DNA of 12,488 nt, taken from an uncultured Oscillospiraceae bacterium (GTDB lineage Bacteria > Bacillota > Clostridia > Oscillospirales > Oscillospiraceae). Shown piece after piece: positions 7,135-12,488 of the stretch. The notes under the pieces were generated by a model. It was not told the origin of the DNA. It searched no databases and worked only from the letters and a program-made list of their open reading frames with translations. The stretch covers positions 1 to 12,488 of the forward strand of contig CAJUPG010000062.1 of the NCBI GenBank assembly GCA_910588455.1, read 5' to 3'. Position numbers and translations under genes: made by a program. The number at the start of each line of letters is the position of its first letter. The first letter of the stretch is position 1.

Positions 7135-8048
7135 TTAAATTCCTCTTTCATGGCCCGATGGCTTAAAATGGCGATCCCCATGGCGTTGTCGGTGGAATAC
7201 TCCGGCGCGGCGAAAATGGCCTGGGGCAAGGCCGCCCGCAGCCGCCGGTTGGAGGCCACCCCGCCGGAACACAGCACCGGCAGACCCGGCCAGCGGCTCT
7301 GGGCCTCCTCCGTGGTCCGGCGGACCACCTGGGCAACGGTATTCAAGGCAAAGTTGGCCACATAGGCGGGTGACTTCTTCCGGGCCGTCAAATTCTGAAT
7401 CTGGTTTTCCATCCCGGACAGGGAAAATATAAGGTCATTTACCTTTACGGCGTAGCAGTCCGAATGGCTGTCTTTCTCTGCCAGGGCGTCCAGCGCCTTC
7501 CCCGCCGGGAAGGGCAGGCCCAAAAGGACCCCTGCCCGGTCAATGAGCTGCCCGGCGGATAAATCGCTGGCTCCCCCCACGATTTCTGTCCGAAGGAAGG
7601 TCCCCTCCGGCTCCACCCGCAGTAGCTCCGTGGTGCCCCCGGACAGATGCCAGGCCAAAAAGGGGCCCTCCAGCAAATCCAGCCGCCCGGCGGACCAGGC
7701 CGCCGCCGCCAGATGGCCCTCCTGGTGGGAGAAGGCGTAAAAGGGCGCCCCCAGCACATGGGCCATCGCCTCCCCGAAGGAGGCCCCCGCCAAAAAGCAG
7801 GGCATATAGGAGCCCTCCACCGCCCGGGGGCGGGTGCTGGCCCCTACGGCCCGAAAATCCAGCTGTTCCAGGCTCCGGACCATCTCCGGCAGGCGCTTGA
7901 TGTGCTGAAACAGCGCGTCGCTCTGGCGCAGGCCCAGACGGCCCGCCGGAACCTCCAGCAGGCGGCCGGCGTTGCGGCCCCTCTCCCCGTCGAACCAGGC
8001 GGCGGAGGTGGTATAATTACTGGTGTCCAGCCCCAAAACCGCCGTCAC
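7131..8048 (-). CDS. TsaD/Kae1-like ASKHA protein (peptidase M22 family paralogue)
   Basis: The 305-residue product belongs to the TsaD/Kae1/YgjD ATPase superfamily, often labelled O-sialoglycoprotein endopeptidase. Family elements are an N-terminal LGLDTSNYTTS (5-15), metal-site SHQEGH (107-112), HLSGGTTEL (134-142), GQLIDRAGVLLGLPFPAG (166-183), DLIFSLSG (205-212), SGGVASNRRLR (261-271) and STDNAMGIA (285-293). The two histidines and the late aspartate (H108, H112, D287) that bind metal in TsaD are kept. It is shorter than true TsaD (about 335 residues), and the usual SGPGL segment is replaced by STRPRAVEGSYMPCFLAG (71-88). It also has SGGTT rather than SGGHT. I therefore read it as a paralogue, not the tRNA t6A synthase itself; function unknown. 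It starts with GTG and overlaps nusB by 4 bp, with a CGGAG site upstream. Confidence 0.85.
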   Translation of the reverse strand: MTAVLGLDTSNYTTSAAWFDGERGRNAGRLLEVPAGRLGLRQSDALFQHIKRLPEMVRSLEQLDFRAVGASTRPRAVEGSYMPCFLAGASFGEAMAHVLGAPFYAFSHQEGHLAAAAWSAGRLDLLEGPFLAWHLSGGTTELLRVEPEGTFLRTEIVGGASDLSAGQLIDRAGVLLGLPFPAGKALDALAEKDSHSDCYAVKVNDLIFSLSGMENQIQNLTARKKSPAYVANFALNTVAQVVRRTTEEAQSRWPGLPVLCSGGVASNRRLRAALPQAIFAAPEYSTDNAMGIAILSHRAMKEEFK

Positions 8049-8494
8049 GGAATCAGCTCCGTACGGGCAAAGGTCCCCAACACGCCGTTGATAAAGGAAA
8101 CGGTCTTATCGTCCTCATAGGTTTTGGCAATTTCCACCGCCGCATTGATGGCGGCGGCGTTGGGAATATCCTGCATATACAGCACCTCATACATCGCAAC
8201 CCGCATGATGGAGGCCGCCATACGGGGAATCCGGGCAAAGGCCCAGCCCACTGCGTAGCGCTCGATATAGGTGTCCAGCTCCGGCCCGTGGGCGTACACT
8301 CCCCGGACCAGTTCACGGATATACCGCTCCTGTTTTGCATTGGGGAATTGCGCATACAAAGCGCACTCCTCCCCGATTTGGGCGAAGCGCACCTTGGTAA
8401 ACTCCTCTTCCAACAGCTGGTCCACCGTCCGATGGCCAAAGGTAAGCTCAAAGCTCATTTGTACCGCAATCTCGCGGGCGTTATTTCTGGTCAT
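8045..8494 (-). CDS. nusB: Transcription antitermination factor NusB
   Basis: NusB binds boxA RNA with S10 and helps RNA polymerase read through ribosomal RNA operons. The 149-residue protein has the usual all-helical composition. Diagnostic segments are NNAREIAVQMSFEL (4-17), RIPRMAASIMRVAMYEVLYM (88-107), IPNAAAINAAVEIAKTY (110-126) and FINGVLG (134-140). The insert between helices (about 38-58) is slightly longer than in Escherichia coli. It is the first gene of the long operon. The ATG has a GGAGGAG site nine bases upstream, and a TATAAT box lies about 40 bp before it. The intergenic gap from the upstream hydrolase is 140 bp and contains that gene's terminator. Confidence 0.95.
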   Translation of the reverse strand: MTRNNAREIAVQMSFELTFGHRTVDQLLEEEFTKVRFAQIGEECALYAQFPNAKQERYIRELVRGVYAHGPELDTYIERYAVGWAFARIPRMAASIMRVAMYEVLYMQDIPNAAAINAAVEIAKTYEDDKTVSFINGVLGTFARTELIP

Positions 8495-8533
8495 ATCTCT
8501 TTCTCCTCCGATTCCCCACGTTTCTCACCGTCT

Positions 8534-8562
8534 ATTATATACATGAATATACAAAAAAGAAA
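8534..8562 (-). promoter_or_regulatory. Candidate promoter of the nusB-recN operon
   Basis: On the minus strand a perfect TATAAT lies at 8534-8539, 39 bp before the nusB ATG. At a 17-bp spacing the -35 position reads TTTCTT (8557-8562), a poor match to TTGACA, so only the -10 element is convincing. The surroundings are AT-rich, and the region follows the hydrolase terminator, where the operon needs a promoter. Two copies of GTATAT on the minus strand (8537-8542 and 8547-8552), 10 bp apart, overlap the -10. Confidence 0.5.
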
Positions 8563-8594
8563 CCCCTTTTTTTCACTCAAACAAATTTTCGCGT

Positions 8595-8626
8595 GAAAAA
8601 AACCGGCGGACAAAGCCGCCGGTTTT
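8595..8626 (-). terminator. Intrinsic terminator of the cell wall hydrolase gene
   Basis: An 11-bp inverted repeat (8599-8609 with 8616-8626, core CCGGCGG/CCGCCGG) encloses a six-base loop. On the minus strand it runs into TTTTTTT. It begins nine bases after the hydrolase stop codon. The A and T flanks are symmetrical, so it might also stop transcription from the other side, but no plus-strand gene is nearby. Confidence 0.9.
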
Positions 8627-8634
8627 GATGAATT

Positions 8635-9684
8635 TTAATAATAGAACCGATGATTGCCAATTTGACCGGCAAAGGTCCGGTTCCGGGACGCCCAGCTGGA
8701 GCTGGTGGAGTCGAAGTACAGCGCCCCCTTCACCTTGCTCACCACGCCGCCGTCCATCACCAGCTTGGCCGCAATGACGCTGCCCTCGTTAGGCTTGCGA
8801 TTGCCCAGCGCACCGCCGTTGTAGGTGGTAAATTGGTTTTTCTGGGCCAGAACGCCCTCCACCGTATTGGGGTATTTGGGGTTGTTGACCCGGTTCATGA
8901 CCACGTTGCCAACGGCCATGCGTCCTTCCAGAGTCTGGTTCCCGCTCTCGGCATAAATGATCCGGGAGAGCCAGAACAGGGTGTTTGAGTCATAAAACTG
9001 GTCGCCGGACTGAATGGGCGTACCGCCCCGCTGAACGCTGACCACCTCGGTGGCCTGATTCCAGCTCAATGTGTATCCGAACGCCTCTGTGAGTACGCTC
9101 AGGGGCACCTCCACCCGGTCGTTGACCGTACGCACCTGATTGGGGACATAGAGATAGCGCCCGTTGGCCACCACATAGCTGTCGCCGCTTTTCGCGGTAA
9201 GCGTGAGGCCGGGAGCGGTGACGGTAACGCCGGTGCGGGCGTTCCAGGTGGCCTGGGCGGAGGAGTTCAAAATCTGCACCATGGGGGCCAGGGCCACATA
9301 GGTGGTTCCGTCCAGATTGGATTTATTCACCGACGCGGAGACGGGCTGGCCGTCCACCAAAAGACTGCTGTCGGTATTGGGCTTTTCGGGCTGAGGGGGC
9401 GTATCTTCATTCTCTACAGGGGGCTGAGACTCCTCCTGGGGTTCTTCGGGTGTTTCGGGGGGCTCCGGCTCCTGTCCGCCAGGCTGAGTTTCCGTCTGAT
9501 TTACGTTCGCGTTGCCGGGATGCAGCTGCTGATCTTCCACCACCAGGGGATGGGTATCCGTCACGGCGGCGGGGAACTCGTCGGCCACCAGCCGGGCGCC
9601 CTCGGAGCTGTCCTCCATACCCGCGCCCATGAGGAGCAGGCAGGCAAACATTGCGAGCAAGACGGAAAAGAGCTTGCGTATCAT
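8635..9684 (-). CDS. Secreted cell wall hydrolase, SleB-type with N-terminal stalk domain
   Basis: The 349-residue product is probably exported and cuts peptidoglycan. It begins with a signal peptide or membrane anchor (MIRKLFSVLLAMFACLLLMG, 1-20) with no clear lipobox. Next comes a low-complexity linker rich in Pro, Glu and Gln (about 65-105). A copper-amine-oxidase-N-like stalk domain covers about 107-218 (SLLVDGQPV, then the VPLSVLTEAFGYTLSWNQ type of repeat). The C terminus (about 230-349) is a Hydrolase_2/SleB domain, with LSRIIYAESGNQ (239-250) and predicted catalytic Glu246, VGNVVMNRV (258-266) and the closing IGNHRFYY. SleB enzymes are lytic transglycosylases first known from spore germination, but many relatives act in vegetative cells, so a germination role is not claimed. 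The ATG has an AAAGGAG site. It is a single-gene unit. Confidence 0.88.
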   Translation of the reverse strand: MIRKLFSVLLAMFACLLLMGAGMEDSSEGARLVADEFPAAVTDTHPLVVEDQQLHPGNANVNQTETQPGGQEPEPPETPEEPQEESQPPVENEDTPPQPEKPNTDSSLLVDGQPVSASVNKSNLDGTTYVALAPMVQILNSSAQATWNARTGVTVTAPGLTLTAKSGDSYVVANGRYLYVPNQVRTVNDRVEVPLSVLTEAFGYTLSWNQATEVVSVQRGGTPIQSGDQFYDSNTLFWLSRIIYAESGNQTLEGRMAVGNVVMNRVNNPKYPNTVEGVLAQKNQFTTYNGGALGNRKPNEGSVIAAKLVMDGGVVSKVKGALYFDSTSSSWASRNRTFAGQIGNHRFYY

Positions 9685-9746
9685 TTCGTCTACACTCCTT
9701 TAGGAACAAATTCATCATAAATTGATGACAGCAAAAGCAACGCTTT

Positions 9747-9772
9747 GTTACTTTTGTAACCATATTGTAACC
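9747..9772. repeat. Repeated GTAACC boxes before the hydrolase gene
   Basis: GTAACC occurs at 9756-9761 and again at 9767-9772, exactly 11 bp apart, both preceded by TTT or ATT. A GTTAC at 9747-9751 forms an inverted repeat with the first box (GTTAC, four T, GTAAC). A third GTAACC is at 9996-10001. The boxes lie 63 to 88 bp before the hydrolase ATG. One helical turn of spacing is typical of protein-binding half-sites, but no regulator is identified. Confidence 0.45.
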
Positions 9773-9820
9773 GATTGGGAAAATCTGCGCAAGGGCAAAA
9801 ATGACTATATATTGATTGGT

Positions 9821-9856
9821 ATTATATGGATATTCCGGCGTTATAACGGGAATATC
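9821..9856 (-). promoter_or_regulatory. CATATAAT box abutting a nested inverted repeat
   Basis: On the minus strand CATATAAT (9821-9828) includes a perfect TATAAT -10 element. Immediately upstream is an inverted repeat with 8-bp arms GATATTCC and GGAATATC (9829-9836 and 9849-9856). Its 12-base loop contains a second perfect palindrome, CGTTATAACG (9839-9848). No good -35 is present at 16 to 18 bp. The layout resembles an operator sitting in a promoter spacer, or an activator-dependent promoter, for the hydrolase gene. Confidence 0.4.
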
Positions 9857-9922
9857 TTCTAAAAAATCAAAATATTACAGAAAAACCACATCTTTTACAA
9901 ATAAAATCGTTTCGTGAGAGTA

Positions 9923-9951
9923 CACATATAAATATATGGAAATTCTGTCAA
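9923..9951 (-). promoter_or_regulatory. Candidate vegetative promoter far upstream of the hydrolase
   Basis: A perfect TTGACA lies at 9946-9951 on the minus strand. At 17 bp the -10 position is TATGTG (9923-9928), which matches the first three bases of TATAAT but not the important final T. It would give a leader of about 230 bases before the hydrolase ATG. AT-rich context raises the chance of coincidence. Confidence 0.35.
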
Positions 9952-10034
9952 AGTGCCTGAAGCGCGCAAAATAATGAAAAATTTTCGGCATTATGGTAAC
10001 CAATCTCGATCTTTTCCACTGAACTGCAATACTT

Positions 10035-10076
10035 AGCATAAAAAACCGCCGGCAATCGCCGGCGGTTTTTTATGCT
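10035..10076 (-). terminator. Terminator of the sigma/anti-sigma unit (perfect 19-bp inverted repeat)
   Basis: Two perfectly complementary 19-base arms (10035-10053 and 10058-10076) enclose a four-base loop. The core CCGCCGGC/GCCGGCGG is flanked by six A and six T, so a T run follows the stem on both strands and the element can work in both directions. The right arm includes the TAA stop and the last codon of the anti-sigma gene. Confidence 0.9.
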
Positions 10077-11401
10077 ATGGTTCCTGTTGTTTCTCCGGTC
10101 AGGGCAATATGCCGTCCGCCGATTTCTACCGCTGTGATTTCGCTGGTCTCCACCGGCGCGTTAAATTCCCAAAAGCCCACGCTGGTAATCTCCTCCTCCC
10201 AGCGTCCCGAGAAGTCGATGTGGTAGAAGGTCTCGCCATGGGCCTCCACCCTGCTGCCGTCCTGCAAAATGGCAAAGCAGGGAACGTCCTCATTCAAAGT
10301 CTGCTGGGCAAATCCGGTCAGGCGCACGCTCCAGGGAGTCAGCGTCAGGCCATCCACCCGGGTGGTCTCGCTCCAAGCCGTCTCCCCGTCCAGCTCAATA
10401 CTACGCTCAGGCAGGGCCTGGACCTCGAACTCCAGGGTCCAGTTCCCCTCCAGATGGGGCGCGTCGGAGTAGGTCAAGACAACGCCAGCCAAACTCCAGT
10501 CCTGCCGCTCCCCTTCGAGCATGGTAAATTTCTGATCCACATAGACCCTTCCGCCCTGCTCAAAGGCCGTGAAGTTCTGCTCCTCCCCGTCCTCTGCGCC
10601 GTGGGCCCGGAGTACGTCCCCGTTCTCCCCCCGCTGGTACAAGGTGCTCATAACTCTGCACTCCTCGGGAAGGGCCCCCTCCGGAAGTTTATATTTTAGG
10701 TGCAAATCGCCCCCACTGTCGTACTCCACGGACACGAGCTCAATCCCGTCCTTTCCGGGCAGCGTCCGGCTTCCCTGCCCAGGCTCCAGAGGGATTCCCT
10801 CGTCGAAATAGGAGCCCTCCGCCTCCTTCTGATTGGGGAACAGCTTCCAAATCTGAAATTCCATATTCCGCCCCGCGTGAATGCTGTCCGACCAAAGCCT
10901 GGACTCCACCAGGCAGGTCCCCCGCTCTGGGTCCACGGCGATACATTCCGTCTTTCCAATGTCCGCGCTTCCCCCTTCCCAGGAGAGCCAGGCACTCACC
11001 CCGCCCGTTCCCAGGGGCAGCGTTCCGCCCAAATCGCCGCTGACCTCCACGATCACCCGGGCCATCCCCTGATCCGCCATGGCGGAGACCAGCCGCACGG
11101 TCACCCCCTGGTCGGTCACGGACACGCCCTCCTCCAGGGGCTGGCTGTAGGGGAGAAAACCGCCCAAAAACGACTCCAGAGTGTCTTGCAGGGCAGGAGA
11201 CGCCGCCACCGCCGACGTGACCAGCAGAGCCGCCGCCGCCACAGCGGCAATCCGGCCCGCCAGACGGCGGGGGATGGTCCGCTTTTTTTCCGGCAGCTTG
11301 TTCAGGGTCTGGGTCACCCGGGTCTGGAATCCCTCCGGAACAGGACAGTCCTCTTGCTGGGCTCTGCGTCGCATCTCGCTGTCAAAGCTGTTGATATTCA
11401 T
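10070..11401 (-). CDS. DUF4179-type membrane anti-sigma factor
   Basis: The 443-residue product has a short cytoplasmic N terminus (1-45, charged), one membrane span at about 49-68 (GRIAAVAAAALLVTSAVAAS) and a large external region. The part just after the membrane, SPALQDTLESFLGGFLPYSQ (68-87) followed by EEGVSVTDQGVTVRLVSAMAD, matches the DUF4179 domain style. The rest (about 120-440) is beta-rich with no enzymatic motif that I recognise and may hold a DUF5643-like domain. No zinc-binding HxxxCxxC anti-sigma motif is present. The gene overlaps the end of the sigma gene by 20 bp and has a GAGGAGGA ribosome binding site. In this arrangement it would hold the sigma factor at the membrane until an outside signal is sensed; the signal is unknown. 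Confidence 0.85.
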   Translation of the reverse strand: MNINSFDSEMRRRAQQEDCPVPEGFQTRVTQTLNKLPEKKRTIPRRLAGRIAAVAAAALLVTSAVAASPALQDTLESFLGGFLPYSQPLEEGVSVTDQGVTVRLVSAMADQGMARVIVEVSGDLGGTLPLGTGGVSAWLSWEGGSADIGKTECIAVDPERGTCLVESRLWSDSIHAGRNMEFQIWKLFPNQKEAEGSYFDEGIPLEPGQGSRTLPGKDGIELVSVEYDSGGDLHLKYKLPEGALPEECRVMSTLYQRGENGDVLRAHGAEDGEEQNFTAFEQGGRVYVDQKFTMLEGERQDWSLAGVVLTYSDAPHLEGNWTLEFEVQALPERSIELDGETAWSETTRVDGLTLTPWSVRLTGFAQQTLNEDVPCFAILQDGSRVEAHGETFYHIDFSGRWEEEITSVGFWEFNAPVETSEITAVEIGGRHIALTGETTGTIA

Positions 11402-11888
11402 AGCCGTCCTCCTCGCATAAAATCTGCCGCAGACGCTCCCGGCCCCGGGACAGGCGGGATTTTATTGTCCCCTGGGGTACGCCCAGCACCCGGGCGGCCT
11501 CCGCCACCGGCAGATCCTCGTAATAATACAGTGTCAGCACCAGCCGCTGTTCCTCGGGAAGCTGCCGCAAGGTACTCCACAGGTCCGTCCCCTCCAGCTC
11601 CAGGGCCGGAACGGTCCCGGCCACCTGCTCCAGATCGTCCAGATAGACCACCCGGCCCTGTTTCCTCCGCTGGCTGTACGCGCAGCGGACCGTAATTTTC
11701 AGCAGCCAGCTCCGCACAGCCTCCGGTCTCTTCAATGTTTCGAGTTTCTGCCAGGCCAGCAGGACCGCCTCCCCCACCGCGTCCTCCGCGTCGGCATCGC
11801 AGTCCAGCACAGCCCGGGCCGCCCGAAACATGGACCGGCTGTGGGCCTCCACCAGCTGCACAAACTGCTCCCGCTCGATCTTTTTCAT
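11382..11888 (-). CDS. ECF-type RNA polymerase sigma factor
   Basis: Alternative sigma factor of 168 residues with only regions 2 and 4, as in the extracytoplasmic-function group. Region 2 (about 8-76) includes DAEDAVGEAVLLAWQKLETL (33-52) and RSWLLKITVRCAYSQRRK (59-76). After a short linker, region 4 (about 104-156) has LPEEQRLVLTLYYYEDLPVA (110-129) and a helix-turn-helix, EAARVLGVPQGTIKSRLSRG (130-149). There is no anti-anti-sigma or other extra domain. The ATG follows a GAGGTGA site. It overlaps the DUF4179 anti-sigma gene by 20 bp, so the pair is translationally coupled. An ECF-type promoter immediately upstream suggests that it drives its own transcription. I cannot assign it to a named sigma factor. 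Confidence 0.93.
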   Translation of the reverse strand: MKKIEREQFVQLVEAHSRSMFRAARAVLDCDADAEDAVGEAVLLAWQKLETLKRPEAVRSWLLKITVRCAYSQRRKQGRVVYLDDLEQVAGTVPALELEGTDLWSTLRQLPEEQRLVLTLYYYEDLPVAEAARVLGVPQGTIKSRLSRGRERLRQILCEEDGYEYQQL

Positions 11889-11927
11889 TGGCTGTCACCT
11901 CGTTTCTCTTGTTGTCCGGACACTTTA

Positions 11928-11956
11928 TAGACGCGCGGGGGGCGCGAAAGGTTCCC
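11928..11956 (-). promoter_or_regulatory. ECF-type promoter, probably autoregulatory
   Basis: On the minus strand GGGAACC (11950-11956) followed by TTT forms a classic ECF -35 element. CGTCTA (11928-11933) forms the -10, with 16 bp between GGAACC and CGTCTA. The -10 ends 39 bp before the sigma gene ATG. Both hexamers and the spacing fit the promoters that ECF sigma factors of this type commonly use to transcribe their own operon. Confidence 0.8.
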
Positions 11957-11960
11957 TGGA

Positions 11961-11996
11961 AATAAAAAACAGACCCAGAGTTTCTCTCTGAGCCTG
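11961..11996 (-). terminator. Intrinsic terminator after tsf
   Basis: On the minus strand an 11-bp stem (11986-11996 with 11970-11980, two G-U pairs) has a five-base AGAAA loop and is followed by TTTTTT then ATTT. It begins 15 bases after the tsf stop. It separates the ribosomal-factor transcript from the sigma unit, whose -35 element starts four bases beyond the T run. Confidence 0.88.
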
Positions 11997-12011
11997 TCAA
12001 GTGTATTTGCT

Positions 12012-12488
12012 TTACCGGATCATGCTGGCCACTTCCGCGGCAAAATCGTCCTCAGCCTTCTCAATGCCCTCGCCGGTGGCAAAACGGGTGAACGCCTTTA
12101 CCGTGATCTTTCCGCCCAGCTGCTTGGCCACCTCGGCCACGTGCTTCTCAACAGAAATCTTGTTCTCCTTCACGAAGGCCTGCTGAAGCAAACAGTTCTC
12201 CTCATAGAACTTGCCGATACGGCCCAGGACCATCTTCTCAATGATGTTTTCGGGCTTGTTGGCGTTCTTGGGGTCCTCCTTGGCCTGGACCATGAGAATC
12301 TCCTTCTCCTTGTCCAGGGTGGACTGATCCACGTCGGACTTGTCCAGGAAGCCGGGGTTCATGGCGCAGATCTGCATGGCCACGTCCTTACCCAGCTCCA
12401 CGACCTTGCCGGCCTCAATGCCCTCAACCTCCAGGTTGACCAGCACGCCGACCTTGCCGCCCATGTGGATATAGGGCACGTTCACGCC
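12012..12488 (-). CDS. tsf: Elongation factor Ts, C-terminal fragment
   Basis: EF-Ts recycles EF-Tu by exchanging GDP for GTP during protein synthesis. The last 158 residues are present; the N-terminal part, with the EF-Tu-contacting TDFV region, is off the right edge. Recognisable segments of the fragment are YIHMGGKVGVLVNLEV (6-21), KDVAMQICAMNPGFLD, EKEILMVQAKEDPKNANKPE, IIEKMVLGRIGKFYEENCLL, QQAFVKENKISVEKHV and the C-terminal RFATGEGIEKAEDDFAAEVA. A GTG near the edge is an internal valine codon, not the true start. The gene ends with its own terminator. In most bacteria rpsB lies just upstream, which would be to the right of this window. Confidence 0.95.
   Translation of the reverse strand, partial: GVNVPYIHMGGKVGVLVNLEVEGIEAGKVVELGKDVAMQICAMNPGFLDKSDVDQSTLDKEKEILMVQAKEDPKNANKPENIIEKMVLGRIGKFYEENCLLQQAFVKENKISVEKHVAEVAKQLGGKITVKAFTRFATGEGIEKAEDDFAAEVASMIR

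Larger units (their letters stand above)
9685..10034 (-). other. AT-rich intergenic region upstream of the hydrolase gene
   Basis: About 350 bp without a credible gene on either strand. It is much richer in A and T than its surroundings. It holds two candidate minus-strand promoter elements, a nested inverted repeat and repeated GTAACC boxes, listed separately. I could not recognise a known riboswitch or small RNA. If transcription starts at the upstream promoter, the hydrolase messenger has a leader of more than 200 bases. Confidence 0.6.

Noticed and set aside
8529..8534. CGTCTA on the plus strand near the nusB promoter
   Set aside because: No GGAAC-like -35 lies 15 to 17 bp upstream, and no plus-strand gene follows.
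9687..9708. CGTCTA and GGAAC on the plus strand just upstream of the hydrolase, as a second ECF site
   Set aside because: The elements are in the wrong order for a plus-strand promoter, and on the minus strand they read as their complements, so this is not an ECF promoter.
9407..9763. 118-codon minus-strand frame starting in the hydrolase leader
   Set aside because: It begins upstream of the hydrolase but reads the hydrolase gene in the wrong frame, with an Arg/Gly-rich tail. The hydrolase frame has the signal peptide and domains.
10700..11695. 331-codon plus-strand open frame opposite the anti-sigma and sigma genes
   Set aside because: Antisense to two well-supported genes, with composition typical of a GC-rich shadow and no ribosome binding site of note.
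11995..12000. TTGACA on the minus strand near the end of tsf
   Set aside because: It lies in the start of the tsf terminator stem, and the position 17 bp downstream reads TGGGTC, so no promoter is formed.

Overview
This window looks like chromosomal DNA from a GC-rich member of the Clostridia. The Oscillospiraceae (Flavonifractor or Lawsonibacter-like) is my best guess. The guess rests on the gene order nusB-xseA-xseB-ispA-dxs-tlyA-nadK-argR-recN, on strong GGAGG-type ribosome binding sites, and on an ECF sigma factor paired with a DUF4179 anti-sigma protein. It is inference from gene order and protein style, not from a database match. Every gene I can support lies on the minus strand, so transcription runs from right to left.

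Reading in the direction of transcription: (1) the C-terminal half of tsf (elongation factor Ts), ended by an intrinsic terminator; (2) a two-gene unit of an ECF sigma factor and a membrane anti-sigma protein, with a clear ECF-type promoter (GGAACC, 16 bp, CGTCTA) directly upstream and a perfect 19-bp inverted-repeat terminator at its end; (3) a 350-bp AT-rich intergenic region with candidate promoters and repeated sequence boxes; (4) a single gene for a secreted cell wall hydrolase (SleB-type domain behind a stalk domain), with its own terminator; (5) a long, tightly packed operon of ten complete genes plus the start of an eleventh: nusB, a TsaD-like paralogue, xseA, xseB, ispA, a DUF212 'divergent PAP2' membrane protein, dxs, tlyA, nadK, argR and recN (cut by the left edge). 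Genes in this operon overlap or are separated by at most 16 bp, and I see no internal terminator.

The operon combines transcription antitermination (NusB), a DNA nuclease (XseAB), isoprenoid precursor synthesis (DXS and a prenyl diphosphate synthase), ribosomal RNA methylation (TlyA), NADP supply (NadK), arginine control (ArgR) and DNA repair (RecN). This is a long-recognised Firmicutes neighbourhood. The notable variations are the TsaD-like gene where Bacillus has folD, and the DUF212 gene between ispA and dxs. The sigma/anti-sigma pair is a stand-alone cell-envelope-type signalling unit that appears to control itself.

I found no mobile element, CRISPR array, tRNA or rRNA. Most of the window is conserved housekeeping DNA. 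The points most worth a second look are the TsaD-like paralogue, the DUF212 protein within an isoprenoid operon, an altered cofactor-site motif in DXS, the ECF promoter, and the repeats upstream of the hydrolase.
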